64,000 nucleotides of DNA, from contig NC_134397.1 in assembly GCF_050003625.1 (NCBI RefSeq), forward strand, positions 72,705,551 through 72,769,550. Direction: 5' to 3'. Source of the stretch: Haematobia irritans. Lineage: Eukaryota > Arthropoda > Insecta > Diptera > Muscidae. This document shows positions 11,371 to 23,955 of the stretch, piece after piece. Position 1 is the stretch's first letter; each line of letters starts with the position of its first letter. The notes below the pieces were generated by a model, which was not told the DNA's origin, made no database searches, and saw only the letters and a program-made list of their open reading frames with translations. A program made the position numbers and the translations under genes.

Positions 11371-12170
11371 TATATCTAAATCTGAACCGATTTAATTCTG
11401 ACCCAAAACACATATTTGTGCCAAATTTGAAGTAGATTGGACTCAAATTACAACTTATACTTAGATCACAAAAATGTGTTCACAGACAGACGGACATGGT
11501 TATATCAACTCAGGTGCAATGAACATTTGAACTAAAACAAGTATATACGGCCGTAAGTTCGGCCAGGCCGTATCTTATGTAGCCTCCACCATGGATTGCG
11601 TAGAAATCCACAATCGAATTACTTGGGTTGTGGTAATACTTACCGATGGCAAGGTATCATAAAACTTCTTAACGTCGTTTTCTAAATTGTGAGTTGGTCC
11701 ATACACCCTCAAAAAAAATCACTTCTGTAACATATACTCCCAAACATATTTTGCTTCAAGCATATACATTTTTGGATATTGCCCAAACATTTATATGTTT
11801 GATTTCTTCCAATATATAATATGTTTGAAAGCATATTGGTCTAAATAATATAATATGTTTGGGTAGTCTAAGTTCCAAACATTTTGTATTTTTCCATCCA
11901 AATTCAATAATGTTGTCTTCCAAAAAAACTATATGTTATTATGTGAACATATAATATGTTTGGAGGCATTTTGGACCCAAATTATTATATACTGAGAAGA
12001 ATTTTCTCCCAAAGAATATTGTGCTCAAATTTTTTTTCTGCCTAATTGTATATTGCTTCACATTTTTTTCACTTCCATGAGTTTTTTTAGTTCTTAGCAC
12101 CTTTTTCTGTAATACAAACATTGTAGAAGAAATTATTAAATTTTATAATTTTTTTTTTCAATTTTACCTT

Positions 12171-12247
12171 TTGCCGGACCGGGATTCGAACAGCGGACCA
12201 CACAGTTTGTAAGCCAGCACACTAACCACTGGGCTACGTAGCTGTTA
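12171..12247 (-). other. tRNA-like segment inside the MITE long form
   Basis: On the minus strand: an A-box-like tagcccagtggttagtgtgc and, about 30 bases on, a B box tgttcgaatccc. No foldable acceptor stem is evident, so it is a tRNA-derived promoter-like module and not a tRNA gene. Short copies keep the B box but have lost most of the A box (cagctacttctttgatcc). Confidence 0.6.
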
Positions 12248-12366
12248 TTGCCATCAAGAGATAATTATTGTTATAAGTTATATTTATATAGTAAAGCTTG
12301 CGGCGCCCCCGAGCCGATGCAAACATAACATTGCTTAACAACATAACATTGTTAAACATACATTTG

Positions 12367-12443
12367 TTGGCAGCGTGGAGCAGTGGTTGGTCGTCCGCCT
12401 TGCGTGACAGGGGTCCTGGGTTCGATCCCTGCTTCGACCAACA
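12367..12443 (+). other. Second tRNA-like segment (SINE-like head)
   Basis: tggagcagtggttggtcg resembles an A box and gggttcgatccctgc a B box, at a spacing typical of tRNA genes. There is no convincing acceptor stem. It is probably a tRNA-derived SINE head or tRNA pseudogene. Confidence 0.5.
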
Positions 12444-12589
12444 CCATTTTTTTAAATATATTTTTTAACATATATTCCAGATTCGTTCGGAAGTTCCCGA
12501 AAAGGTGTTCAGTATTACATACTATTATATTAAATTTTTACTACGAAATTGTAAAGTGTGTTTTATAAAAGACTTAAAGTCAGAAAAGA

Positions 12590-13861
12590 ACAAGTAAGGA
12601 AAGTCTAAAGTCGGGCGGGGCCAACTATATTATACCATATCACATTCGTCAAACGTGTTGGGGGCTATATATAAAGGTTTGTCCCAAATACATACATTTA
12701 AATATCACTCGATCTGGACAGAATTTGATAGACTTCTACAAAATCTATAGACTCAAAATGTACGTCGGCTAATGCACTAGGGTGGAACACAATGTTAGTA
12801 AAAACAAGTAAGGAAAGTTTAAAGTCGGGCGGGGCCGACTATATTATACCCTGCACCACTTTGTAGATCTAAATTTTCGATACCATATCACATCCGTCAA
12901 ATGTGTTGTTTGTCCCAAATCCACAGCCCTGGTTTGTCCCAAATACATACATTTAAATATCACTCGATTTGGACAGAATTTGATAGACTTTTACAAAATC
13001 TATAGACTCAAAATTTAAGTTGGCTAATGCACTAGGGTGGAACACAATTTTAGAAAAAAATATGGGAAACATTTAAATCAGAAGCAATTTTAAGGAAACT
13101 TCGCAAAAGTTTATTTATGATTTATCGCTCGATATATATGTATTAGAAGTTTAGGAAAATTAGAGTCATTTTTACAACTTTTCGACTCAGCAGTGGCGAT
13201 TTAACAAGGAAAATGTTGGTATTTTGACCATTTTTGGTGAAATCAGAAACACATATATATGGGAGCTATATCTAAATCTGAACCGATGTCAACCACATTT
13301 GGCACGCAGAGCTACAATGCTAATACTACTCCCTGTGCAAAATTTCAACTAAATCGGAGTTAAAAATTGGCCATATTGGTCATATGAGTGTAAATCGGGC
13401 GAAAGCTATATATGGGAGATATATCCAAAACTGAACCGATTTCAACCAAATTTGGTAAGCATAGTTACAATGCTAATTCTACTACTTATTCAAAATTTCA
13501 ACTAAATCGGAGCAAAAAATTGGCCTCTGTGGGCAAATGAGTGTAAATCGGGAGAAAGCTATATATGGGAGCTATATCTAAATCTGAACCAATTTGGCTG
13601 ATATTTTGCAACTTTTTCGAGACTCATAAAATATTCGGATGTACGGAATTTCAGAAAGATCGGTTGATATACACGCCAATTATGACCAGATCGGTGAAAA
13701 ATATATATGACAGCTATATCTAAATCTGAACCGATTTTTTTTTCCAAAATCAATAGCGATCGTCTTTGAGCCGAAACAGGACCCTATACCAAATTTTAGG
13801 ACAATCGGACTAAAACTGAGAGCTGTACCTTGCACACAAAAATACATCAACTGACAGACAG

Positions 13862-13892
<31 letters not shown>

Positions 13893-14966
13893 CCGCTAAA
13901 TCGACTCAGAATTTAATTCTAAGCCGATCCGTATACTAAAAGGTTGGTCTATGATTACTCCTTCTTGGCGTTACATACAATTGCACAAACTTATTATACC
14001 CTGTACCACAGTAGTGGTGAAGGGTATAAATATGGGAAACATTTAAATCTGAAGCAATTTTAAGGAAACTTCGCAAAAGTTTATTTATGATTTATCGCTC
14101 GATATATATGTATTAGAAGTTTAGGAAAATTAGAGTCATTTTTAGAACTTTTCGACTAAGCAGTGGCGATTTAACAAGGAAAATGTTGGTGTTTTGACCA
14201 TTTTTGTCGAAATCAGAAAAACATATATATGGGATTTCAACCAAATTTGGCACGCATAGCTACAATGCTAATTCTACTCCCTGTGCAAAATTTCAACTAA
14301 ATCGGAGTTAAAAAAAATGGCCTCTGTGGTCATATGAGAGTAAATCGGGCGAAAGCTATATATGGGAGATATATCCAAATCTGAACCGATTTCAACCAAA
14401 TTTGGCACGCATAGTTACAATACTAATTCTACTCCCTATGCAAAATTTCAACTAAATCGGAACAAAAAATTGGCCTCTGTGGGCAATTGAGTGTAAATCG
14501 TGCGAAAGCTATATATGGGAGCTATATCTAAATCTGAACCGATTTGGCTGATATTTTGCAAGTTTTTCGAGACTCATAAAATATTCGGATGTACGGAATT
14601 TGAGGAAGATCGGTTGATAAAGACGCCAATTATGACCAGATCGGTGAAAAATATATATGGCAGCTATATCTAAATCTGAACCGATTTTTTCCAAAATCAA
14701 TAGGGATCGTCTTTGAGCCAAACCTGGACCATGTACCAAATTTTAGGACAATCGGACTAAAACTGCGAGATGTACTTTGCACACAAAAACACATCAACAG
14801 ACAGACGGACAGACAGACAGACGGACATCGGTAAATCGACTCAGAATTTAATTCTAAGCCGATCCGTATACTAAAAGGTTGGTCTATGATTACTCCTTCT
14901 TGGCGTTACATACAAATGCACAAACTTATTATACCCTGTACCACAGTAGTGGTGAAGGGTATAAAA
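12590..14966 (+). mobile_element. DINE family B, at least two stacked copies
   Basis: Left ends (aacaagtaaggaaagt...) occur at 12590 and 12803. Tandem units of about 170 bp fill 13070-13750 and 14040-14700, each followed by a GTCY tract (13855-13890, 14800-14825) and a hairpin end accacagtagtggt with gggtataaa (about 14000-14030 and 14935-14964). Two complete right ends show that two elements lie in tandem. ORFs here are shadows of the repeats. Confidence 0.75.
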
Positions 14967-15495
14967 ATGCTTGATATAAACGAAATGGACTGAGTTCAAA
15001 TCAAATATTATTTTTTATTGCAAAAATAAAAATTGTGTAACAAATAAAGTTTTTGTATACAAGTTTAAAATTTTCGAAGAAATTCAAAAACTCTTACAAA
15101 AGAAGAACGTGAATTCGAGTATATAAAAATATTTTTCCATCGAATCCTAAGGTTAACGATAACCATTCAAAAGCACATTATATTTAAATTCTAAACAGTA
15201 ATTTTACAACAGCACATAAATTTATTTTGGTGTGAACAATTGTTTGCTAGCATGTAACACCATTAATTTAGAAATACAAATAAATATGAATTTTTATTAA
15301 CGAATAATTTTGTACTTAATTTAATTCTTAAGGCCGGTATAAATTGGTATTATCGCGTTAAAATGGCCATGTTTACCCTTTTACTTTTCTTTAATAATTT
15401 CTTTTAAAGAAAATAAACTTATTCAATTGTTGCTTTGGATCTTTCCCCACCATGTTATAATACAATTTTCCGGAAAAAGTTGTAATGTTATTCTG

Positions 15496-15535
15496 GTTTT
15501 GCCGCTAAAATGAGAAATAATTTTAGCGGCAAAAC
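15496..15535. repeat. Perfect inverted repeat, 16-bp arms, 8-nt loop
   Basis: Arms GTTTTGCCGCTAAAAT (15496-15511) and its exact complement (15520-15535). It could form a hairpin or mark the tip of a small foldback element. The surrounding sequence (14967-15690) has no recognised gene. Confidence 0.85.
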
Positions 15536-15691
15536 TCGAACTGAATGCCCGCTTTTATTTTCGGAAAAATCCGTCAACTCCTCTTGGACTACTCATTAAT
15601 AAAGAGGAACTAATCTTTGTTTTTATAGATCTTACTGTTTAATTTTTCACTGTTTCGCCCTGTTTTCATTTTACTTCCACAACTCTAAAAA

Positions 15692-16304
15692 GAGTGCACT
15701 GAAAAAATATTGTCGTGAGGCCAAAGAGTTCATGTCCTTAAAATAAGAATATAACTTTTGCTTAGCTTAGAAGACACATTTCTCTAATATAAAGTTTTTT
15801 CCATGTTCAAAGGTCGATACTTTCAATGAAGTCGTGTTGTCGTTATAATTAAGTGATTTGACTTAAAAATGGGTATCATAACATGAAAGAACAAATTTTT
15901 GGACTAAGGTCAACTTGACTTTAATAATTCAGAAAAATTCTTTAAGATTAATGAAACTGTCTTTAAATTTGTTGCATTTTTGCATCTTGACTACAAGGCA
16001 AAAATCATTAAAAAATAGGATATGTTTTTCAATACTTTATTTTAAAGACATTTTTTACTTGAAACATAGCATAATTTCTACTGGAAGTCTTGTTTTGAAC
16101 GGACATTTTATAGCATATGAAAAAAAGCTGAAAAAGCGAAAAATTTAAATGTGCTTCGTAGAGTCAAGTACACAAAACCCCATTTAAAAGAGAATTGTGT
16201 CTTAAAAGCATCCTTACTTGTATTCTCCGCTTCTTTGGTTCGGAATCAATACCAAAATTGTTAAAGTGGAGACACAATCTTTGGAACCGGACATGCTTTT
16301 TGTT
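15692..16304. mobile_element. CACTGAA-ended repeat element (family X)
   Basis: Begins CACTGAAAAAATATTGTCGTG-like and ends TTTTTGTTCAGTG, sharing wording (ggttcggaatcaataccaaa, aatctttgga) with the better-preserved members at 39441-41890. No target duplication seen. Confidence 0.45.
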
Positions 16305-18318
16305 CAGTGTATAGTGCCCTTTCGTTAGTTTTTATGAAGATCCCTTTAATTACCTTTGTTTGAATATTTTGACTTACTCGTCCTACGTTCCGATTTGTTT
16401 TGACGAAACAAAAAAATTGTGCTCGTAATGCGAAAATGATAAACAAAACTCATGCTCTTTTTTTTTCAAATATATTTTATCTTGGTTCCGAATGAATTTT
16501 CTCTCCCAATACTCAGTTTAATATTTTACTTAAGCATATACAATTTTTGGCGAAGTCTTATATCACAACATATATATGTTTACTCATAATATGTAAATTT
16601 ATACTTGTTTATATTCACACGTAGTATTTTTCCTATATTTAATGAAATTTTCTTTGTGTATATATATTTGTAATGCGCCAATTAGTTACTTTCATTATAT
16701 TACTTCCAGCATACACTTTGTCTCTCTTTGTAAACACATATATGTTTATGGGCTATTTCTAAATTAATATATGTTTGAATCCAAGCATATTATATTTACA
16801 AACATTTTATGTCCCAAACATAATATGTTCTAACATATTAAAATATATGTCCCAAACATATTATGCTAGTTTATGAACATTGCACTCAAAAATATTGTGT
16901 TTAAAAATTTGAGTTCCAAACATATAATGTTTATACCCAAACATATGAAAAACAGTCTTTTTCGTCCGTGGACGTGGTATATATTAGACAAAAAAGTATG
17001 TATTTGTAAGTCTACAAATAATTAAGAATCGATATGGACTTTTGCACGGTACGTAGAGAGCCAGAATTGAAACATGGGGGTCGCTTATATGGGGGCTATA
17101 TACAATTAGGAACTTGATATGGACCAATTTTTGTGTGATTGGGGATCGATTTATCTGAAGGCTACAACATATATATCTATAGACCGATGGACCTAGTTAG
17201 GCATGATTGTTAACGGCCATACACTAGCACAATGTACCAAATTTCAACTGACTCGGATGAAATTTGTTCCTCCAAGAGGCTCCAAAACCAAATCTCAGGA
17301 TCGGTTTATATGGGGGCTATATATAATTATGGACTGACTTTTGGCATGGTTGTTACATATCATATACTAACACCACGTACCAAATTTCAACCTGATCGGA
17401 TGAATTTTGCTTCTCCAAAAGGCACCGGAGGTCAAATCTGGGGATCGGTTTATATGTTATTTATTTATATAATTATGGACTGATATGAACCAATTCCTGC
17501 ATGGTTGCTGGATACCATATACTAACATCACGTACCAAATTTCAACCGAATCGGATGAATTTTGCTCTTCCAAGGGGCTCCGGAGGTCAAATTTGGGGAT
17601 CGGTTGATATGGGGGCTATATATAATTGTGGACCGATTTCGACCAATTTTTCATGGGTGTTTGAGGCCATATATTAACACCACGTACCAAATTTCAACTG
17701 AATCAGATGAATTTTGGTCTTCCAAGAGGCTCCGGAGGTCAAATCTAGTGATAGGTTTATATGGGGGCTATACATAATTATGGATCTATGTGGACCAATT
17801 TTCGCATGGTTATTAGAGACCACATACTAACACCATGTACCAAATTTCAGCTGCTTCTCTTAGAGGCTCCGCAAGCAAAATCTGGGGATCGGTTTATATG
17901 GGGGCTATATATAATTATGGACCGATGTGGACCAATTTTCGTATGCTAACATCATGTACCAAATTTCAGCCGAATCGGATGAAATTTGCTTCTCTGAGAG
18001 GATCCGCAAGCCAAATCTGGGGGTCCGTTTATATGGGGGCTATACGAAAAAGTGGACCGATATGGCCCATTTGCAATAACATCCGACCTACATCAATAAC
18101 AACTACTTGTGCCAAGTTTGAAGTCGATAGCTTGTTTCGGTCGGAAGTTAGCGTGATTTCAACAGACGGACGGACGGACATGCTTAGATCGACTCAGAAT
18201 TTCACCACGACCCAGAATATATATATACTGTATGGGATCTTAGAGTAATATTTCGATGTGCTACCAACGGAATGACAAAGTTAATATACCCCCATCCTAT
18301 GGTAGAGGGTATAAAAAT

Positions 18319-18844
18319 GTGTCCAACTTAATAATATATAATATAAGTTTTCGAATTATTTTTTATGTTAATGAAATTAGATTTTCCTTTTCAAAATTAT
18401 GTATTTTGTATGAAAACCGGTTGTACCAATTATGCCGGTTATTGGCTTCAATAAACACCGTCATCGAGAAAACCCTTCTTTCAAAGAACACGGGTTTTTG
18501 ATCACTGTACTGAGTACGAATCTCTGGGGAATATCGATTGCCCACTTTGAACTCTGTCCATAGGAGAAAGCCTTAAACCTCGGCCAAAGGCCGGTTACGT
18601 ATAAACTAAATCTGATGTGATACAATGCTATAGTTGCCACTATTGTCAAATCCCAGAATTGGAAAATAAGCGCCACATGAAAATGAAGAACAATCCCAAA
18701 ATGAAATGGGGATTTTTTTTCATAATGCAAATGTGGCCCAAAAAACATGAAAATTTGGTGTTGTTGTTTTCTATATAATTATTGGGTATCCTATTTCATT
18801 TATGTTTTGGGGCTGATTTTCAAGGGGTCCATATTTATAGCGCC
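18319..18844. other. Unassigned intergenic sequence
   Basis: Moderately AT-rich single-copy-looking DNA. Short open frames occur on both strands (for example 18461-18748 minus), without motifs, splice context or homology that I recognise. Confidence 0.4.
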
Positions 18845-19480
18845 AAGATGGGGGTATACTAACTTTGTCATCCCGTTTAAAACACATCAAAATATTGGTC
18901 TCAGACCCCAAGAAGTATATATTCTGGGTCGTGGAGAAATTCTAAGACGATGTAACGATGTCCGTCCGTCCATCCGTCCATCCGTCCGTCTTTTGAAATC
19001 ATGCTCACTTCAGAACAAAACATGCTATCGACTTGAAACTTGGCACAAGTAGTTGCTATTGATGTAGGTCAGATAGTATGTTATTGCAAATGGGTCATAT
19101 CGGACCACTTTAAGCTACAGCCCCCATATAAACCGACCCCCAGATTTACGGAGACTCTTTGAAGTGCAAATTTTATCCTATCCGGTTGAAATTTGTTACG
19201 CGACGTAAGTATATGTCCTCTAACAACCATGAAAAAAATGGTGGATATCGGCCCATATCTTTTTATATAGCCCCCATATAAAGTGCAAATATCATCATAT
19301 CCGGTTGAAATTTGGTATGTAAGGCTAGTACATATATGTCCTCTAGCAATCATGCAAAAATTGATCTATATATGGGTCCATAATTATATAGCCCCGGGGC
19401 TACATGGAGGTGCATATTTGGTACGTGGTCTTAGTATATGCCCTCTAACAACTGTGCCAAAATTGGATGATATCCAAGAA
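18845..19480 (-). mobile_element. DINE family A fragment
   Basis: Minus-strand family A: gatgggggtatactaacttt, the GTCY tract (18960-18990) and two to three tandem units with 'cccccatataaa'. The TATACCC hairpin arm and the left terminus are missing. Confidence 0.7.
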
Positions 19481-20015
19481 TATGTGTATACATTACGGCT
19501 TCAATACAGCCTTTATGAAATTTTCCTAATTTTATGGTGACACCACGGTCGATGAATACGAGCGGGGAGCGACCATCGACCATTACTGCGGCTCTCGCCA
19601 AACCATCGGCGCACAGTGGTATCAAATTGCTTGTTTTAAAATAAATCTGCAACTTTTGAATGGATAAAGATATCAACATATTCTTTCGTGAGTAAGCTGA
19701 TGGTGGAAGTTTGCAATTTTGTCAGTCCCTAGTGGGTCCACGGGCTGGTCTATAGGCGTTTGCTTCGTTTACGTATACAGAAATTCCTCTTAAGTACGTT
19801 TATAACTACGTTTATTTTGCAAAATTTTAGGCAATTAAAAGCAAAACCCTGGCTTCTCCATCACGAATGACATTATTTCTGTCACTGGAATAAATCATAG
19901 CAACCTGAAGTTATTTGCAATAGATATCAATCACACTGTATTTGATTTTCTCACTGTATTGTGTTAATGTCTTCCGTCAACTTTCTCTACATCTACTTTT
20001 ATACCCTCCACCATA
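19481..20015. repeat. Unassigned DNA with dispersed repeat Q
   Basis: 19799-19980 matches 35936-36182 (acgtttataactacgtttat, gcaaaaccctggcttct, ggaataaatcatagcaacc). The copy here lacks about 45 bases present at 36000-36045. A stub of a DINE right end (ttataccctccaccata) stands directly before the MITE at 20016. Nothing coding was recognised. Confidence 0.6.
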
Positions 20016-20991
20016 CACGGATGAAAAAGACTGTTTTTCATATGTTTGGCTATAAACATTATATGTTTGGAACACACATTTTTAAACACAATATTTTTGA
20101 GTGCAAGCATATAATGTTCATAAACTAGCATAACATGTTTGGGACATATATGTTAATATGTTAGAACATATTATGTTTGGGACATAAAATGTTTGTAAAT
20201 ATAATATGCTTGGATGCAAACATATATTAATTTAGAAATAGCCTATAAACATATATGTGTTTAGTAGCTTGGAGCGCTATTTAACAGGGAGCGTTATTGA
20301 ACTAAGTTGGTGGTTGTTGCTTGTTATTACAAAATTAACATTTTATTTTTCCTTGGGCAATTGATCAGCTACTTCTTTGATCCTTACAAACTGTGTGGTC
20401 CGCTGTTCGAATCCCCGTCCGGCAAAAGGTAAATTTAAAATAAAAAAAATCATAAAATTGAATAATTTCTTCTACAATGTTTGTATTACAGAAAAAGGTG
20501 CTAAGAACTAAAAAATCTCGTGGAAGTGAAAAAGATGTGGGGGAATATACAATTAGGCAGAAACAAAATTTTGAGCATTCAGGTCGAAAACCTATGTTGT
20601 TAGCACCTATATTATCTGTTTATTTTCATAATTCATTATGATTGTAAATATATAAATAAATAAATAAAATTTTGAGCACAGTATTGTTTGGGAGAATTTT
20701 TTTGAGCATATAATATTTTTGGGTGCAAAATGCTTCCAAACATATTATATGTTCACATAATAACATATTGTTTTCTGGAAGACAACATTATTGAATTTGG
20801 ATGCAAAAATACAAAATGTTTGGAACTTAGACTACCCAAACATATATTGTTTAGACCAATGTGCTTTCAAACATATTATATATGGGAAGAGATCAAACAT
20901 ATAAATGTTTGGGCAATACCCAAAAATGTATATGCTTGAAGCAAAATATGTTTGGGAGTATATGTTACAGAAGCGATTTTTTGTGAGGGTG
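20016..20991 (+). mobile_element. CAC...GTG MITE with tRNA-like module, copy 3 (976 bp)
   Basis: CACGGATGAAAAAGACTG to GTGAGGGTG with TA on both sides (20014-20015, 20992-20993). The left flank, ccctccacca, is the terminal hairpin of DINE family A. B box tgttcgaatcc near 20404-20414. Confidence 0.85.
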
Positions 20992-21105
20992 TAGGAATAG
21001 TAAATATATTAGTTTTAGTTCGAATTGTTGCTAATTTATAGTAAATTTACATATAATGAACATATTTTGAATATTTAGAACTAATGCAACTCCAATAAAA
21101 GTTAA

Positions 21106-21399
21106 TCAAAAATTGGTCATAGTCGAGTTCGGGAGCGAGCATCCTTGCTTGGCAAAGAACCATATATAAAGTGCACAAGCTAGATCGTTATCCAAGAGAT
21201 TGTGATCCACCAAATACCGTACCATTCCGTGACAACATAACGCTTCTGGACCACCTTGTAAGAATAGTGAATTATGAAAGCTTCCACTCGCAAAAAATTG
21301 TAAGACGGCAGACAATTGTAAAGTGACAGAATTGACGTGCCACCAAAAATTATTTTCCATTTGAACGCCTCCTTCGTCAGCCGAAATCGGCCATTGAGC
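21106..21399 (-). CDS. Unidentified terminal coding exon (97 codons)
   Basis: On the minus strand a good acceptor (ccttttgcag, ending at 21400) is followed in phase 0 by 97 codons ending in TGA. The peptide starts AQWPISADEGGVQMENNFWW and contains MVRYLVDHNLLDNDLACALY and IWFFAKQGC. Its amino-acid composition is mixed and protein-like, unlike repeat-derived frames here, and no repeat in the window overlaps it. Trp/Phe and Leu/Ala patterning suggests a helical, folded C-terminus. I do not recognise the family. Upstream exons should lie at higher coordinates; none was found. An alternative is a processed fragment or an exon of a gene interrupted by repeats. No canonical poly(A) signal was seen just past the stop. 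Confidence 0.5.
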   Translation of the reverse strand, partial: AQWPISADEGGVQMENNFWWHVNSVTLQLSAVLQFFASGSFHNSLFLQGGPEALCCHGMVRYLVDHNLLDNDLACALYIWFFAKQGCSLPNSTMTNF

Positions 21400-21776
21400 C
21401 TGCAAAAGGTGAATTTCTAACAGTGCACACCATTTCAAACCCATGTACTTACACCAATAACAATGTGCACTTTTATTCCTTATTTGTCGCCGAATTATTC
21501 TATATTCATCTCATCCTCCAATTAGGAAGGAATTTGGAGGAATGTATGGGTCCATAAGATATAATTTACTTTTTACTTTGAAACCTCTAAAAACATGTTT
21601 TTTTCTACATTCTATTTTGTGACGCTAACTTAATTTTATCATTTCATTTTGTTCTGCTTCGTGTTGACAACGCTTAAGAAATTGCATCAAATTTCGATCG
21701 AATCCCATGATCCAAACTTTTAATCGTATCGACAATTTTTTCGATACGATTATGAATTCGATATCGAATGCCGTGA
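21400..21776. other. Unassigned sequence upstream of the 21.1-kb exon
   Basis: Presumed intron of the gene ending at 21106, or intergenic DNA. No repeat and no exon recognised. Confidence 0.4.
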
Positions 21777-22097
21777 TTAGCCCCCAGGCTCACTTAGACT
21801 ATTCAGTACATTGTGATACCACATTGGTGAACTTCTCTCTTATCACTGAGTGCTGCCCGATTCCATGTTAAACTCAATGACAAGGGACCTCCTTTTTATA
21901 GCCGAGTCCGAACGGCGTTTCACATTGCAAGAAGACCACTTAGAGAAGCTTTAAAAACCTCAGAAATGTCACCAGCATTACTGAGGTGGGATAATCCACC
22001 GCTGAAAAACTTTTTGATGTTCGGTCGAAGCAGGAATCGAAGCCACGACCTTGTGTATGCAAGGCGGGCATGCTAACCATTGCACCACGGTGGCTCC
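21777..22097 (-). mobile_element. tRNA-derived SINE, near full length
   Basis: On the minus strand: an A-box-like region ggtgcaatggttagcatg, a B-box region with ttcgattcctgcttcgacc, then a body with gggataatcccacctcagta-type wording, ending before the TAACC-rich tail. This copy keeps the roughly 50 bases that are missing from 28213-28514. Confidence 0.8.
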
Positions 22098-22149
22098 CTA
22101 AAACGCCATAAGAGTTAATAGGTTTATTGATGGGTCTAAAATAATGTCG

Positions 22150-23610
22150 GATATCACTCGTGCCAAAAATAATCTACTAAAATTTGAAGAAAATTTTATC
22201 AAAAATTTACCAAAAATTTACCAAATTTAAAAAATCTTATTTTGAAATTTTTGAAGTTAGTATGAAAAAAAAATGTTTTTTTTTCTTCGAAAGAAACACT
22301 TTATTCAATACAATTTTTGGGTATATCCCTTGAATTGTAAGTATGTCGAATTTTAAAAGTTTTAACGATTTTAGCTTCAACCAACAAGGGAAAGTTACTA
22401 CTTCTACAAAAAAAAAAAAACGGAACTTACAATGGACTTTGGTAGTCAACATTTTATTTGTATAGAAAATTTTGTCAAAATTTTATTTCTATAGAAAATT
22501 TTGTCAAAATTTTATTTCTATAGAAAATTTTTTCAAAATTTTATTTCTATAGAGAATTTTGTGAAAATTTTATTCCTATAGAAAATTTGTCAACATTTTA
22601 TTTCTATAGAGAATTTTGTTAAATTTGTTTTATTGTTGTTGTTTTTGTTTTTATTTCAGCTTAAAACCATTGCGTTTACTAAACTACAAGTGTAGCTTAA
22701 CCAACAGAGGAAAAGAATGTTTGTCAAATTTATTTGGGCAAAGCTCTATAGACTGCAAGATGGTTGGCTGGACGCACGTTTCGGAATTACCACATTCCTC
22801 ATCAGCATTCTCTACTTGCAGCAAAACTATCAACCAATTATCAGAATAAATTCTGATAGTTCACTAAACCCAAAGTGAAGCACACTTGAACCTTTCGAAA
22901 AAAGGTTTATGATAGTCGGCTTTTGCCGAAATAAATCTTTGTCTAAACATCTCTCTTTTCCTTTGCCAATGTCAAATTTTGTAAAAATTTTGTTTCTAAG
23001 ATTTTTTTTAATTTTATTTCTATAGAAAATTATGCCAAAATTTTATTTCTATAGAAAATTTTTTCAAAATTTTATTTCTATAGAAAATTTTGTCAAAATT
23101 TTATTTCTATAGATTTTTTTTTTTCGAAATATTATTTCTATAGAAAATTTTTTCAACATTTTATTTCTGTAGAAAATCTTTTAAAAATTTCATATCTATA
23201 GAAAATTTTGTCAAAATTTTATTTCTATAGAAATTTTTTATCAAAATATTATTTCTATAGAAAAATTTTTCAACATTTTATTTCTATAGAAAATCTTTTA
23301 AAAATTTTATTTCTATAGGAAATTTTGTCAAAATTTTATTTCTATCGAAATTTTTTATCAACATATTTTTTCAACATTTTATTTCTATAGAAAATCTTTT
23401 AAAAATTTTATTTCTATAGAAAATTTTATCAACATTTTTATCTATAGAACATTTTGTCAAAATGTTATTTCTATAGAAAATTAATATACCTGGAGAGTAA
23501 TATTGTGAAAAATCTACCAAATTATCAAGAATTCTACCAATCTACCAAACAGTAAAAAATCTACCATTTATGGTAGAATTCTACAAACTGTGTGGAACTA
23601 TGTTCACAAT
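22150..23610 (+). repeat. Minisatellite element, about 29-bp TTTCTATAGAAA unit, copy 1
   Basis: Tandem units of the form attttatttctatagaaaat plus ttgtcaaa fill 22450-22620 and 22985-23480. They are bounded by 'actcgtgccaaaaataatct' and by 'accatttatggtagaattct', both reappearing at the other arrays, so array plus borders moved as one element. An unrelated insertion (about 22640-22980) contains ggacgcacgtttcggaatta and looks like part of another dispersed repeat. Confidence 0.8.
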
Positions 23611-23614
23611 ACAT

Positions 23615-23690
23615 AAAATCTTTTAGAGGAGTTTTGAAACTCTCAGATATGTCACCGACCACTGAAAAACTTTTTGGGATTGAAACCATG
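23615..23690 (-). repeat. SINE fragment
   Basis: Short match to the SINE body (gttttgaaactctcagatat, ccactgaaaaactttttggg), without ends. Confidence 0.5.
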
Positions 23691-23955
23691 ACGAATACTT
23701 TCTTTTATATCTTACGATCCTGTGTTTTACACAAGATGTCCAAAAGCCGGAAAAATACATACGACTTATAGATGTTTTCAAACCCTTCCTCAAGAGTTGA
23801 AATGTTTAAAAAATGAATATTGTATTTTTCTAAATTTGAGATTTTTGAAATTTAGAAAAACTTCCCATTTCCCTGTGAAATCAACTCCCGCGACAATTGC
23901 TATCAATCTGTCCAAACTTGTTCAATGTTGTAAAGCCAATGGTAATAGACAATAA

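Larger units (their letters stand above)
10150..11530 (+). mobile_element. DINE family B fragment, split by a Tc1/mariner-type insertion
   Basis: Family B central repeats (aatcgggcgaaagatatata, gggagctatatc) on both sides of the 933-bp insertion, then a short GTCY block (cagacagacggacatg). Both element ends are missing or decayed. Confidence 0.65.
11704..16970 (-). mobile_element. CAC...GTG MITE family, long form (5.3 kb, carrying a DINE)
   Basis: On the minus strand it runs from CACGGACGAAAAAGACTG (16970) to GAGGGTG (11704). TA precedes the insertion (11702-11703) and GA, apparently a mutated TA, follows (16971-16972). It has the same left and right arms as the 978-bp copies but a much larger centre: a tRNA-like segment with recognisable A and B boxes (12171-12247), a second tRNA-like segment (12367-12443), a 2.4-kb DINE and about 1.5 kb of otherwise unseen DNA. 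It may approach the longer parent of the short copies, but I found no transposase. Confidence 0.7.
11537..18318 (+). mobile_element. DINE family A element, split by the 5.3-kb MITE long form
   Basis: The left end aacaagtatatacggccgta with ttcggccaggcc lies at 11537-11703 and the remainder at 16971-18318. The right part has tandem units (tttatatgggggctatatat, accaaatttcarc), a GTCY tract (18170-18180) and the terminal hairpin tatacccc...ggtataaaaa. The uninterrupted wording (ggtccatacgtggtatatat) is seen in sister copies at 38640-38660 and 54360-54375. Net element length about 1.5 kb. Confidence 0.8.

Noticed and set aside
12171..12443. Two possible tRNA genes
   Set aside because: A- and B-box-like blocks are present but no acceptor-stem pairing or clean cloverleaf; both lie inside a mobile element and are listed as tRNA-like modules.
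22450..23480. Regular short repeats suggesting a CRISPR array
   Set aside because: Units abut without unique spacers, in an insect genome; it is a minisatellite.
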